From Multifurca ochricompacta (taxonomy: Eukaryota > Basidiomycota > Agaricomycetes > Russulales > Russulaceae): a stretch of 33,981 nt of DNA. The notes beneath the pieces were generated by a model. That model was not told the DNA's origin, did not search any database, and saw only the letters and a list, made by a program, of their open reading frames with translations. Positions 18,374 to 28,690 of the stretch are shown here, piece by piece; the first letter of the stretch is position 1, and every line of letters begins with the position of its first letter. The stretch lies in contig WTXG01000341.1 in NCBI GenBank assembly GCA_022496185.1, positions 1-33,981 of the forward strand, given 5' to 3'. The position numbers and the translations under genes are program-made.

Positions 18374-19289
18374 CTACTTGGTGGGAAGATGATGGTGTAC
18401 TGGCGCCTTGCGCCTTCCTCTGGTTGCCCTTTTTACCAGCAGCGGCATTCTGCTGATCCTGTTTCCTCTGCCGACATTCATTTGCCTTGTGGCCCGGCTT
18501 CTGACAGTAGAAGCAGGTGACATCATTGGACGATGATGCACCTGCAGGTTGTGGCGTGATAAATTGTACTTTTTGTTTTTATTTTTGTTGATGTGGGCTG
18601 CCTTGTTAAGGGCAGCCCCAACACCACTTCCTGCGGGGCTGGCAAGTCGGCTTTCCTCATTTAGGAACCTTTGAATAAGGTCCTGAGGGGAAAGGCGTTC
18701 AGGAGGACCTGAAGCCAGGATTGAGCCAGCAATGGCACTGTATGATGGGGGAAGGGATTGGAGCAAAATAAAGCTCATCTGGAGGTCAGAGACCTCCATC
18801 CCATTCTCCTTTAGGGTATTCCTAGCATCTAGCACACGCTGCAATTGGGGCCTAAATGGTTTGCCTTCCTCTAAACGGAAGGACAAACGAGCACCACAAA
18901 TTGTAGGTGGCCATGCTACCCACAGTGCCATACAGGGACTCCAGCTGCTCATACTTTGAGCAGACTGACGGATACTTCCTATCAGAGGCAACCTGAGAAT
19001 AAACTTCACTGGTGACGACCAGCACCAGTAAACCCATCAGTACTTCTTCGACCCTACTCCACTCCTGGATGATGGGTTCTGACCAACTGGCAAATCTTGC
19101 CTGGTAGTCTGCTTCCTTCTCATCATCCTTCTGGACCGGGGGGTTGGCATATTCAGGCCCATCATGTGTGATGTGCCTTCTCATGCCATTAATCCTGAGC
19201 AGGGCGGTAAAAGATACCGACCACTGTGGCCAGTTGGAGCCGTCGAGTTTGTCGAATTTGAAGGTCAAAGGGAAGACAATGTTAGCCAT
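18374..19289 (-). pseudogene. copia-A gag with CCHC zinc knuckle
   Basis: It starts at 19289 with MANIVFPLTFKFDKLDGSNW followed by PQWSVSFTALLRI, the usual copia Gag N-terminus, and continues in a second frame after about 18900-18960 (LDARNTLKENGMEVSDLQMS, LLQSLPPSYSAIAGSILASG). A CCHC knuckle, CFYCQKPGHKANEC, is intact at about 18476-18520 but lies in a further frame. Gag forms the particle and binds RNA. At least two frameshifts break it. The Met at 19289 is a good start: it opens the conserved N-terminal motif and lies about 130 bp downstream (sense) of the primer-binding site. Confidence 0.88.
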
Positions 19290-19408
19290 TGAGATGATTT
19301 AAAGAATTTGATCAAGAAAAGTTGTTGGGAAAGGACTTTGTAAGCTTGTTGAGCTTGGAAGGTGATTGGACTGTGATCAAAAGGGGCAGCAGATCAGTAA
19401 TGAGCGTC

Positions 19409-19421
19409 AGGGCCCATAACC
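19409..19421 (-). promoter_or_regulatory. copia-A primer-binding site (initiator tRNA-Met half)
   Basis: The sense strand directly after the 5' LTR reads GGTTATGGGCCCT. Its complement, AGGGCCCATAACC, is the anticodon-arm sequence of eukaryotic initiator tRNA-Met around the CAU anticodon. Drosophila copia is known to prime from a 5' half of this tRNA. The identical 13-mer follows the 5' LTR of copia-2. Confidence 0.8.
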
Positions 19422-19923
19422 TGATGAACAGGCATGTGCACGCAGTGATACTGACTGTTTGTGGTTAGCTTGTAAGGCTAAAGGGACAAGTTATACTTCA
19501 GAGGTGAAGGAAACTCTATTATACTATACTACACACCTAAAGGGACAAGTTATCTACAAGAGACGGTTAGTCAAAGGTAAGGTAGTAAGTAAAGTAAGAA
19601 TGACTTACACTTCAGAGGTGAAGGAAACTCTGAAGTGTAGAAGATGAAACAGACACCCTTATATACACTTGAAGGGATGGTCTGTGCGCAATGGAATGTG
19701 CTAGAATATACTACTGAGGGACTAAGGCCATTGGCCAGTGAGATATCACATGCTACACAGGATTACTAAGGTACATCAGTCAGCTGCTGCGCATTGTGAG
19801 AAAGAAAGTAATAATGATATAGTAAAAAGTCCGAAACTCCGAATCTTTATCTAATCTAATCTTGCACAGCTTAGACCCTAACCCAGATGCCTGAAGCACC
19901 TCAAGACACATGCCGTGTCAACA
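19422..19923 (-). repeat. copia-A 5' LTR (family C)
   Basis: This 502-bp LTR reads TGATGAACAGGC to CGTGTCAACA on the + strand. The sense TATA box (TATATAAG) is at 19658-19665. It contains an internal direct repeat (GACAAGTTAT and ACTTCAGAGGTGAAGGAAAC, twice each, near 19485-19515 and 19540-19635). A homologous solo LTR with the same repeats is at 31920-32422. Confidence 0.88.
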
Positions 19924-19924
19924 A

Positions 19925-20491
19925 ATAGCTCAGCCACTCAATGGACTGTTGAAGAAAGACATGCCCTGGCATTGGGGAGATGAGCAACAATGAGTGTTTG
20001 AACATATCCGAGACATTGTCAGTTTGGAACCCATCCTCCTACAGCTGGATTTAGGAAAGCCTTTTGAGCTTGAGGTCAATGTGTCCCATTTTGCCAATGG
20101 AGCAGTACTGAACCAGAGGGATGTGACAGGATTGCTTCACCCAGTTGCCTTCTATTTGGAAACATTCTCACCAGCGGAGCAAAACTATGACATTTGGGAT
20201 CAAGAACTACTAGCTATCATAAAAGCATTGTGTCACTGGCGACCATACCTAGTGGGAACCCCTCATAAAACCATCATTCACACTGACCACTCCAACCTAT
20301 TATATTGGAAGGATCCTCATAAGATTAGTCAATGGGTTGCCCATGAAGTCCTGGAACTCAAGGAGTACAATTTCACATTGAAAAAAAAAAACACATTGCT
20401 GGCAGCTGCAATGCCCAAGCAGATGCCCTATCATGAAGACCAGATATGCAGGGAGGTGAAGATGACAATGAAATATTACTGTACTCCCTGA
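19925..20491 (+). pseudogene. gypsy-2 RT thumb and RNase H
   Basis: The frame starts at the copia-A junction with PLNGLLKKDMPWHWGDEQQ, meets a TGA, and continues in the same frame: LLQLDLGKPFELEVNVSHFA, LLHPVAFYLETFSPAEQNYD, IWDQELLAIIKALCHWRPYL, TIIHTDHSNLLYWKDPHKIS. This is the RT-RNase H connection and RNase H of a gypsy element; the usual VDTDAS is NVSHFA here, so one catalytic Asp is lost. A run of A at 20382-20391 and the stop at 20491 mark further damage. The sequence is distant from gypsy-1 but domain order and spacing agree. Confidence 0.87.
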
Positions 20492-20507
20492 AGAAGTCTT
20501 TACATGA

Positions 20508-21540
20508 ATGGCAGCCATCAGCCTTCATGATATGGACTTATGGGCTCAGGTGTCGCAAAATATGAACCAACAGCTTTGCCAATCCTGGGCTGAGGCACAT
20601 AATTTAAAGAAGGTCAAGGGCCTCTGGTGGAAGGACAGGGATTGCCTCATTGTCACTGGTGGTGACAACATAAAGAGGGGGGTGATCCATTTTCATCACG
20701 ACCTACCCTCTGCTGGCCACCCTGGCATCACCAACACTTATGCCCTTGCCAAATGTGACCACTGGTGGCTGAACATGAAAAAGGATGTAGAGGAATATGT
20801 GAAAGGCTGCACAGACTGCCAAGCCAACAAAGTGAACATGCACCTGCACCCACCAGCACCATTCCCAATCACACCCACAACCTCGCTACCATTCCAAACT
20901 ATTGCCATGGATTTTATAGTCAGCTGCCAAATTCACAAGGCTTTGACTCTATCCTTACCATCACTGATCATGACTACTCCAAAGCAGTGTTGTTCATACC
21001 ATGCAATGAGTCCATCACTGCAGAAGGAGTGGCCAAGCTGTACCTTGACCACATCTACAGACATTACAGTCTCCCAAAGAAATCATCTCAGACCAAGACC
21101 CATGCTTCACATTGATGTTTGCCAGAGCTCTGTGCAAAATCCTCAACATAGCACAGAACATCTCCACTGCCTACCATCCACAGACAGATGGTCAATCTGA
21201 AAGAATGAACCAATGGTTGGAGCAATATCTCCATTTCTGGTGTAATGGATGACAGGATGACTGGGCAGACTGGCTGGCAACAGCAGAGTTTGCACACAAC
21301 TTGTGGCCCAATGGTACCACCAAAACCCCCCTGTTCTCACTTATCATGGGTTGGGTACCAACACCACTTGGGCTGATAAACCTACAAATGTCCCTTCAGC
21401 TTAACAATGTATCAACCAATGGGAGGAAGTCAGGAAATTGGCCAATGAGAATCTCCTAAAAGCTCAGCAAGCCTTATCAGTGAGACCCTCACATTTCCTA
21501 CCTTATTGCACCAATGACCTGGTCTGGCTGGAAGGGAAGC
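20508..21540 (+). pseudogene. gypsy-2 integrase, zinc module and core
   Basis: The HHCC module is complete: HHDLPSAGHPGITNTY with two His, then VEEYVKGCTDCQANK with two Cys. The core starts at FQTIAMDFIVS (first Asp), then the frame shifts to FDSILTITDHDYSKAVLFIP and ITAEGVAKLYLDHIY. The second Asp region (SDQDP type) lies near 21085-21110 in a broken stretch, and the Glu region is legible as AYHPQTDGQSERMNQW at about 21170-21220. A TGA follows at about 21247. The end at LVWLEGKH is split by copia-2, and IHMSHPTAKLAPQCHRPF continues at 28310. The reading rejoins exactly when copia-2 and one AGCAC are removed. Confidence 0.88.
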
Positions 21541-21542
21541 AC

Positions 21543-21946
21543 TAAAGAACGCAGCCTGAGGTTAGATAATCCAAACTACCTAGAATGGTAGTTATAATTC
21601 AGTTGTGATGGTCAGAACTATATATTAATTAGTCTTTACCTAGAATGGTAGTTATAACTAGTGTGTGTTAGCTACATAGGTAAAGATAAGATAACAGAAT
21701 ACTCACTTCAGTTGTGATGGTCAGAACTGAAGTGAACTGTACAGTGAGAGTGTCCTTAAATACTGTAAATGAGTGTGCTTATAGTAACCAAGACAATAAA
21801 GGATTGTGTCTAATCAAGTAAGGTATCAAAGTATTCACAGGAAGGTGAAACACAGTCTGCATGCTACTGCACAACACACAACTTGCTTGTTAGTACCACA
21901 CACTTAGCGATTGATCTGACCTGGCCATATTGATCCATTTCCGACA
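21543..21946 (-). repeat. copia-2 3' LTR
   Basis: On the + strand it starts TAAAGAACGCAG and ends TTTCCGACA, so the sense strand runs TGTCGG to TTTA and not to CA. Two internal motifs are each present twice (TACCTAGAATGGTAGTTATA and TTCAGTTGTGATGGTCAGAA). The sense-strand polypurine tract lies at 21947-21956. Confidence 0.92.
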
Positions 21947-21973
21947 TCCCCCTGTGATTGAGACAATCCTGGA

Positions 21974-23485
21974 TTAGATAAGCCCTAGTCCAGTGACAAA
22001 GTCTTGGAGTTGTGTATGCGCATGTGTTTTGTGAATCCATCAGCCAGCATTTCTCCAGTGGGTGTTCTGATTAGATCGATGTGTCCCTGTTCGACATATT
22101 CGCAAATGGCATGGAATTTGATAGCAATGTGTTTGGATCTTCACCCGGTCATGGGTTGAGAGCCAAGTCAACTGCCCCTTTGTTATCGCCATGTAAGGGA
22201 ATTGGATCTGTAACATCGTAGCTGAGTTCTGAGAGGAAACTCTGGTACAAGTGGCTTGATTTGCTGCTTCGGCAAGTGCCATGTACTCTGCATGAGTGGT
22301 GCTTTGGGTGACGGTCTTCTGCTTATGCGAGGTCCAAGAAATGGATGAGTCAGCAAGTAAAAAGACGTAGCCTGAGGTGGAATGGTGATCGTCAGCGTGG
22401 TCCCCAAGACTAGAGTCCGAGTAGCTGACAAGTCCCTCTCCGCACGCTCCATTGTAGCGAAGCCTAAGGTTGGCTGTGCTCCTTAGATAAGCCAGCACAT
22501 ATTTGGCAAGTCGCAGGTGTTGTGGCGAAGGATTTGCTGCATACTGCGCAAGATGCGCTACAGTGAAAGATATGTCAGGGCGAGTCCCAATTTGCACATA
22601 CAGAAGGCTCCCAATAATTTGTTGGTAATATGTGATTTCTGTTTGAGTAGCCTGTTCAGTGTGCTTTACCAGGTGGACATCTGCCCCAGCAGGGAGTGGT
22701 GTGCGCACGGGGTTCGCATCCGCCATCCCAAAGTGTGCAATGATCTCTCCAATGTACCATGATTGATCAATTTCCAGATGCTTGATAGATCTGTCGCATG
22801 TGATCTGGACTCCAAGATATGAGTTGATCTCACCTAGATCTGTCATTTCATAGTGCTTAGATAAGATCCCCTTGATCCGGTTAACCTCTTTGAGAGTATC
22901 GCCTAAGATAGTGATGTCGTCAACATAGAGGATTATGATTGCTGTACCCTCCCCGTCTTGATGACGATGCACGTATACCCCAGCATCAGAAAATGTACGT
23001 GTGAAGCCGAGCTCCAATAGAACTCCATGGAATTGCAAGTTCCATGTGCATGAGGCTTGTTTGAGTCCGTAAATTGCCTTTTTCAGTAGGCATACCTTAT
23101 TCGTCTGGCCCAATGTGATGAAACCCTCCGGTTGCTCCATATAAATTTCCTCATCCAGTAGTCCGTTCAGGAATGCTGACTTGACGTCCATTTGATGGAT
23201 CTCCCAATCCTCTAGCACGGCCAATGCTAGCAGTAGTCTCAAAGACTCAAACCAGGCTACTGGAGAAAATGTTTCATCATAATCAATACCTTGAATTTGC
23301 ATGAATCCCTTAGCAACTAAGCATGTGCAAAAGCGTCCATCGGCTTTGCACTTGAAAACCCACTTGGACTTCACAGCCTTCCGATCGGCCGGTAAGTCCA
23401 CTAGTGTCCAAGTTCCATTCTTGGCTAGTGCGTCCATTTCATATTGGCACGCGTCCTGCCAGTCACTAGCATAGTTTGACTTCAT
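21974..23485 (-). pseudogene. copia-2 reverse transcriptase and RNase H
   Basis: The long frame from 23485 carries AVKSKWVFKCKADGRFC, GIDYDETFSPVAWFESLRL, HQMDVKSAFLNGLLDEEIYM, AIYGLKQAS, IIILYVDDITILGD (YVDD), QQIIGSLLYVQIGTRPDISF and RNase H up to TQSTTHAEYMALAEAANQA. A frameshift near 22255 diverts the annotated frame; the true C-terminus is legible in another frame down to a TAA at 21974-21976 (MLADGFTKHM, FVTGLGLI). Several Arg positions conserved in copia-A are Cys or Trp here (FRARL is FCTCL, VARFES is VAWFES), as CGN-to-TGN changes would give. The N-terminal side is separated from integrase by solo LTR D. Confidence 0.9.
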
Positions 23486-23507
23486 CGCCTCCCAATATGT
23501 GAGCAGA

Positions 23508-24111
23508 TGTTACGCTCAGAGGGGCGTACGCGGTCGAGTGCGGGCGGCTAGGTCACAGAGACAAGGTCGGGACGATCTTGGGTCGATGCAGAAGACAATA
23601 AGTCCAACACTACGCTCAGTCACAAGCCAATCAGTGTGCAAGGCCCCAGAAGGACAAAGCACCAAAGAGAGGAGTCCGGGTGGTGAGACGCAAGGAAGGA
23701 AGTTAAAGGTCCACAAGGCTACTGATTGTCACAGGAGCTCAAGATGGGGAACCATCTGAGCGAGACTAGCTAGGGTATATATACATGCTGGTACTAGCTT
23801 AGTCATCCATTCTTATCATGCTTATCTAGACGCTTGTGGTTCTGAATGTGTGACTATGGAACCTTCCATCAGAACCAGTGCCACCGTCTTCCCACGTCAA
23901 CTAAGGTTCAGGGTCCTTCTGTACACGAGGCATCAAACCTTACTGTCACGTGATCTGCTTCTGTACCTCATGCCGTATTCGTCTTCTGGACTTCGGCGTG
24001 GGACATCATGACTAAGCCGGCGATGTCCTTGCGGACCCCGTGCAGCTACTGTCACTACTTGTGTGTCCCCCACGTCTTGCCGTCTGTCAGGTACGCTGGG
24101 TAGGTCGTAAC
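23508..24111. mobile_element. Solo LTR, family D, inserted in copia-2
   Basis: A 604-bp LTR, TGTTACGCTC to GGTCGTAACA, with 5-bp target duplication GCAGA at 23503-23507 and 24112-24116. Removing it and one duplication restores the copia-2 frame (ALLMAAAYSDLLTYWEAMKS). TATATATA is at 23776-23783. Several blocks (CTAGGGTATATATACATGC, GACAATAAGTCC) resemble the gypsy-1 LTR in the same direction, so it is probably from a chromodomain element with sense on the - strand. It is rich in CpG and so probably young or still protected from mutation. Confidence 0.9.
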
Positions 24112-25282
24112 AGCAGATCACTATATGCAGCTGCCATGAGCAAAGCACGATGCCCGAGTCGCCCATCCTCACCTAACTCAGCATTATCATCGCCAAAGTA
24201 ACGTGGATTCCTGCGAGGATTCTCTCGCAGTCTCCAAGGGGCATGTCCTCCAAAGTGGGGACAACGGTCCGCTGAGTCCGGAGAAACTGGTTGCACGGGG
24301 TGTGGGGTGGGGGCTCTTGCATTGCGGGGCGTGAAGGCGGGGTAGCCCAGACTGTATTACCAGAACTTGGGGTTTGTGTGGCAACAGGGGATGGTGTCCT
24401 TGGCGGATCGACCTCCCCTTGAGTTTGCATAGGGACAGCCATAGGGAATGTAACGGCCAGTGGCCCCTCCAGGGCCTTAGGTTGATCAGAACAAATGGAC
24501 GGCTCACCATTGTCCTGAAATGGGAAGGAGCGTTCATCGAATGTCACATCGCACAACAGGACGACTGCTTGGGTACTCTTGTTCCATAGCCAGTAACCCT
24601 TAGAACCCGGCTCATACCCAACAAGCATCATCTCGATTGATCTTGGATTGAGCTTTCTTCGCTTGTTCTCAGGCACATGAACATATGCCTTGCATCTGAA
24701 GATGCAGAAATAAGAGACGTCTGGAGTGTGACCAGCACTCCAGAGCTTGTGAGGTGTGCACCAACCTATAGTTCAGGTGGGAGTTCTGTTGTAAGTGTGA
24801 ACAGCAGTATCCACTGCCAACTCCCAGAAGCCAAGGACAGGCCAGCGCTGTGTAACATAGAGCGCGCCTTGTCCATGATGGTCCTATTCCATCTCTTGGC
24901 TATGCTGTTTTGTTGCGGTGATCCTGGCATCGTCAACTTATGCTTGATCCCCTGTTCATCCAGTACAGCTCTAAGCACACCTGACATGTACTCCCCCCTG
25001 CGATCTGAGTGCAAGGCCAGCATTTTTTCCGATGATTGAGTCTCAGCCCAAGCTAGGAATTTCCGAAATGCTGTTGCACACTGATCTTTGGATCTGAGGA
25101 AGTAGACCACACCATGTCTAGAGTAGTTGTTGATAAATGTTGCAATGTAGAGCATGCCTTGAATAGACTGAACTTGCATCGGCCCGGCCAGATTGCTGTG
25201 AACAATCTGTAGCCACCAGTCTGATCACTTGTGAGAGGACTTAAAGGGGAGTTGCATGTGTTTCCCGAGCTCACACCTGGGG
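24112..25282 (-). pseudogene. copia-2 integrase and linker to RT
   Basis: On the sense strand the core begins near 25260 (RCELGKHMQLPFKSSH, the Cys part of the zinc module), then NLAGPMQVQSIQGMLYIATF, INNYSRHGVVYFLRSKDQ, MLALHSDRRGEYMSGVL (second Asp), LTMPGSPQQNSIAKRWNRTI, and in the next frame MPENKRRKLNPRSIEMMLVG, EPGSKGYWLWN. The catalytic Glu expected in the NGxAER motif is Lys (NSIAKR), so the enzyme would be inactive even without the frame changes near 24680-24770 and 25180. The C-terminal linker is rich in Pro, Thr and Ser (24530-24250) and leads into RT across solo LTR D. Confidence 0.85.
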
Positions 25283-26096
25283 TGTCATGGCTCTATTTTT
25301 ATTTTCCTTTATTTTCTCCCTTTTTGGATCACATGACTGTGGGAAGATTACCCAGCAGTCTCAAACGTGATCATGGGAATGTAGTCATGACATGGGTCAT
25401 GTGACTTGGTCACATGTAATAGTCACATGCTGCTTAGTCAGCACAAGAGCCACTCAACAATAACAAGTTGATTCTCTATTGTGTTTACCACAATAGGCAA
25501 GGCCCACAGTCTAGACGGTTCTAGACCAAGTGGAGCTGTTATCAAGATAAGAGGAGTCCAGCTAGAAGGTTCTAGGTAAGTGGAGCTCTAGATAAGGGCC
25601 CAGGTTGGGCCATGGCCAATTTTAGCACAGAATCACATGTATCAGTAGATAGACGTGTTCCAGACCTAAGGGCTAGACTACATATCAGTTATCTACTCCA
25701 CAGTGATGTCATTATGACATCACACTGTGGAGCATGATCAGTCAGCAGAGTAAAGCAGCTTACAAATCACAGAGATAAGGCTCAGTCAGCAATACAGCTG
25801 ACTGATACTTGCTGATTCTTGCTTACACTTACTGCTTACCTCATTACACTGAGAAATGTATATAAGACCTCTGTAACAGCCTGTAGCCCCCCATCTTGTC
25901 CTCTTGGGGCTGCAGGTGAGTAACTGTCTACACAAGTTGATACATAGTGCTAATGGTATACTGCCTCCCTGTGTGACTTGATCCTTTGGATCTTGTCCTC
26001 TTGGGGCTGCAGTTTCTTCGGGTTTCAGACACCATCATCGTGGTTGCAAAACCACAGTGGGTGACACAGGTCCCCGTCATTACTTAACGCGTGACA
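25283..26096 (+). mobile_element. LTR-like block E inserted in copia-2
   Basis: It has inverted termini TGTCA and TGACA, a TATA box in + orientation (TATATAAG at about 25859-25866) and, after it, CTGTAACAGCCTGTAGCCCC and CTTGTCCTCTTGGGGCTGCAG, the latter present twice (about 25893 and 25995). The order of blocks resembles the left-edge copia LTR (996-1627 onwards), so it is probably a solo LTR of that family. It separates the pre-integrase part of copia-2 (from 26097) from its Cys pair (25282). I cannot find a clean target duplication (TGGGG left, TTTGC right), so the exact ends are uncertain. No gene is visible. Confidence 0.65.
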
Positions 26097-26971
26097 TTTG
26101 CCTCCACAGTACGCCCAATGACTTAGGTCAACATTTTCTTTGCCCTTCCTGTTTCTAAGTGTACATGGAGCTTCACCCGTTACATGGGGCATGGCGACTG
26201 ATGTGATCAATCAGAGCATCAAATGATATTCCCTTGATGGATTCATGATACTGCTTGAGGGCATTGTATGACATATGCCCCATGTGGTGATGCCAGATGT
26301 CAATAGGTTGCGACGTTTGAGCGTGCGCATTGAGTCCAGCCATGGAGGCATCCAGCCAGTATAGGTTGTCCTCCAGGTAACCCTGCGCTACTGTCCGGTC
26401 TCGGACTGAGATCGTGAAATATTATCTGTGAAAGAGATCTGAGCCCCTTCTGAGCAAGTGCACATGTAGAAATGAAATGTGTTGTAATGTCTGGTATGTG
26501 CAGCATGTTGCTTAAGGTGATCTCAGAACCTCTACTACCTGCAGTGGTCTTGAATACCACAGTCCCAACCCCAATTTGTCGCACATTCGAGTTATCTCCC
26601 AGGCATACAATGCCAGCTGCCAGAGTATACTGAATAAAGTCAGACCGATTTGGGGTGATATGATGCGTTGTGCTGGAATCCATCATCCAACGTGATCGCA
26701 CAGCTGAGTAAAGGGAAACGCGGAGATCATCATTGTCATCGCCTATCTCTACAATAGATGCTGTCTGAACTGCTAAGTGCGTGTTAACGGCCTTGTTACT
26801 GGCCTGCACAGTCTCCGATCCCTTCTTCTCCTCCAGATCCTTTTTCTTCTTCCAGCACTCTACAGCCTTGTGCCCTTTCTTCTGACAGTAGAAACATTTG
26901 GTATTCTTCTTGTCATGTTTTTGTTTGATGGCATGGCTTTGTTGAGTGAGGCGGAACCACCAGATCAACAA
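26097..26971 (-). pseudogene. copia-2 CCHC knuckle, protease and GAG-pre-integrase
   Basis: The frame from 26971 gives a CCHC knuckle, CFYCQKKGHKAVECWKKKKD, a charged linker, then the protease: RSRWMMDSSTTHHITPNRSD, where the usual DSG is DSS, and GVGTVVFKTTAGSRGSE, TLSNMLHIPDITTHFISTCA. After a frame change around 26390-26420 the pre-integrase His part is legible (DIWHHHMGHMSYNALKQYHE) down to about 26200. Gly to Ser in the protease active-site triad would inactivate it. Block E cuts the module before its Cys pair. Confidence 0.85.
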
Positions 26972-27083
26972 CCTTCCTCATTCAGAATCCACTCTTGGAT
27001 AGTCTGAGGGGTAAGATCCTTTGGCGATCCGGATGCTAATATGGTGGATGCGACGGCAGAGTACGATTCAGGAAGTGCTTTGA

Positions 27084-27538
27084 TCAGGATGAAACTAAAT
27101 TGGAGATCTGAAATCTCCATCTCATGTTTTTCAGTGTGACATGGGCATCATTGAGTTTCTGCAATTGCGGGAGCATGGGGGAGGACTCGTCCAGCACGGT
27201 GCCAGTGAGGGCAGACCAAGTATTGAATGCAGACATAGATCCGACTCCCCATAGACACGTTTGAGCTCGTCCCATTTAGCTTTACATGTGACAAACTTAG
27301 TATCATCTGCCACAGCTGTCCAGACATCCTTCTGAGCATAGAGCCCGAGGATTGCTAAGAGAACACCTTCAGTAGCCTCCCAGTCAGCAGGAGGGCTAGC
27401 AGGCTTGTCTTCAAGCAGGTGGTTCCGGATGCCATTCAAACGGAACAGAGCCATCATATGCGCTGACCAAACTGGCCAGTTCGATCCATCTAGGATCTTG
27501 ATTGCAGCAGAAGGTGGGAAAGTGAATGCAGGTGCCAT
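27084..27538 (-). pseudogene. copia-2 gag N-terminal part
   Basis: It starts at 27538 with MAPAFTFPPSAAIKILDGSN, WPVWSAHMMALFRLNGIRNH, the same Gag N-terminal pattern as copia-A (KLDGSNWPQWSVSF). The frame continues with KAKWDELKRVYG, then shifts near 27230-27250 to GVGSMSAFNTWSALTGTVLD and LPQLQKLNDAHVTLKN. The 349 bp between this start and the primer-binding site (27539-27887) are a leader without a gene. Confidence 0.87.
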
Positions 27539-27887
27539 GGTGCGTGTAAGCGACGATTTCCAATCTGGGTAGAGGAGCTGTCAGACCAGATCGTGAAGAC
27601 CGATCAAGTCCCGATGTATCCAACTGTACACTCTGAACCGCAAAGGGTCCAGTCCCGATTAGGATTGCTCACATGTGCTTCAGCATCGCCATGCTCCATC
27701 GCATGGCTCACGCGAAGCCCAGTGAGGGGCCCAGTCTACACCGATCCACTGGTTCCAGGGACCAGGGAATAGGACTACAAAAGAACAGAGGCTTGCCTTA
27801 TCGGGAGATGCAAAAATGCGTGAATTACTGAGTAAGGAAGCTTGTGTATGAAATTTGATCTTCTTCTGGATTAATTCAGTTACGGCC

Positions 27888-27900
27888 AGGGCCCATAACC
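27888..27900 (-). promoter_or_regulatory. copia-2 primer-binding site (initiator tRNA-Met half)
   Basis: The sense strand directly after the 5' LTR reads GGTTATGGGCCCT, the complement of the initiator tRNA-Met anticodon arm. It is the same 13-mer as in copia-A although the LTRs of the two families are unrelated in sequence. Confidence 0.8.
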
Positions 27901-28304
27901 TAAAGAACACAGCCTGAGGTTAGATAATCCAAACTACCTAGAATGGTAGTTATAATTCAGTTGTGATGGTCAGAACTATATATTAATTAGTCTTTACCTA
28001 GAATGGTAGTTATAACTAGTGTGTGTTAGCTACATAGGTAAAGATAAGATAACAGAATACTCACTTCAGTTGTGATGGTCAGAACTGAAGTGAACTGTAC
28101 AGTGAGAGTGTCCTTAAATACTGTAAATGAGTGTGCTTATAGTAACCAAGACAATAAAGGATTGTGTCTAATCAAGTAAGGTATCAAAGTATTCACAGGA
28201 AGGTGAAACACAGTCTGCATGCTACTGCACAACACACAACTTGCTTGTTAGTACCACACACTTAGTGATTGATCCGACCTGGCCATATTGATCCATTTCC
28301 GACA
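27901..28304 (-). repeat. copia-2 5' LTR
   Basis: A 404-bp LTR that differs from the left copy at three positions by eye: AACG against AACA, AGCG against AGTG, and ATCTG against ATCCG. All are C/T or G/A changes at a CpG. It is followed by the AGCAC target duplication (28305-28309), after which the gypsy-2 integrase frame resumes. Confidence 0.93.
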
Positions 28305-28690
28305 AGCACATCCACATGTCACACCCAACAGCAAAACTGGCACCCCAATGTCACAGACCCTTCAGAATTACACAGAAGCTGTCAGACATCACATATGAAC
28401 TCAAGCTTCCATCCACATGGAGGATCCATCCAGTCTTCCATGCCAAACTCTTAATGCCATACAAAGAAACACCTCTACATGGGGAAAACTTCCCAAGACC
28501 ACCTCCTGAATTAGTCAATGGAGAAGCAGAGTGGGAAGTGGAGTGGATTCTAGGCTCACTATGTAAAGGCTGAGGGCACAAACTCCATTACCTAGTCAAG
28601 TGGAAAGGATTCCCAGACTCTGACAACTTGTGGGAACCAGCTGGGAATATCTTCACCCCAGTCCTTATCTTGGAGTTCCACACCTGACAT
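28305..28690 (+). pseudogene. gypsy-2 integrase C-terminus and chromodomain
   Basis: It resumes as IHMSHPTAKLAPQCHRPFRI, then YELKLPSTWRIHPVFHAKLL (GPY/F end) and a chromodomain: EWEVEWILGS, then after a TGA at 28571-28573 LHYLVKWKGFPDSDNLWEPA and ILEFHT to a stop near 28686. Aromatic residues of the methyl-lysine cage (WKGF, NLWEP) are present. Two elements with chromodomains in one window agree with a heterochromatin-targeted insertion history. ORF3 begins about 100 bp downstream. Confidence 0.88.

Larger units (their letters stand above)
14826..19923 (-). mobile_element. Ty1/copia element 'copia-A', lacking its 3' LTR
   Basis: In sense order (- strand): 5' LTR 19422-19923, primer-binding site ending at 19421, gag, CCHC knuckle, protease, integrase, RT, RNase H to 14951, then 125 bp of 3' sequence cut off by gypsy-1. 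Integrase before RT is the copia order. It is inserted in the RT region of gypsy-2, whose reading resumes at 19925; the 5 bases at 19924-19928 (AATAG) would be its target duplication, but the partner site is not in the window. Several single-base lesions break it, including a CGA-to-TGA type stop. Confidence 0.92.
21543..28304 (-). mobile_element. Ty1/copia element 'copia-2' with both LTRs
   Basis: It has two 404-bp LTRs (21543-21946 and 27901-28304), target duplication AGCAC (21538-21542 and 28305-28309), a polypurine tract next to the left LTR (CACAGGGGGA on the sense strand, 21947-21956) and a tRNA-type primer-binding site at 27888-27900. It holds gag, CCHC knuckle, protease, integrase, RT and RNase H on the - strand in copia order. 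The LTRs differ at three positions only, so insertion was fairly recent, yet it already contains solo LTR D and block E. Frameshifts in gag, integrase and RNase H make it defective. Confidence 0.95.
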
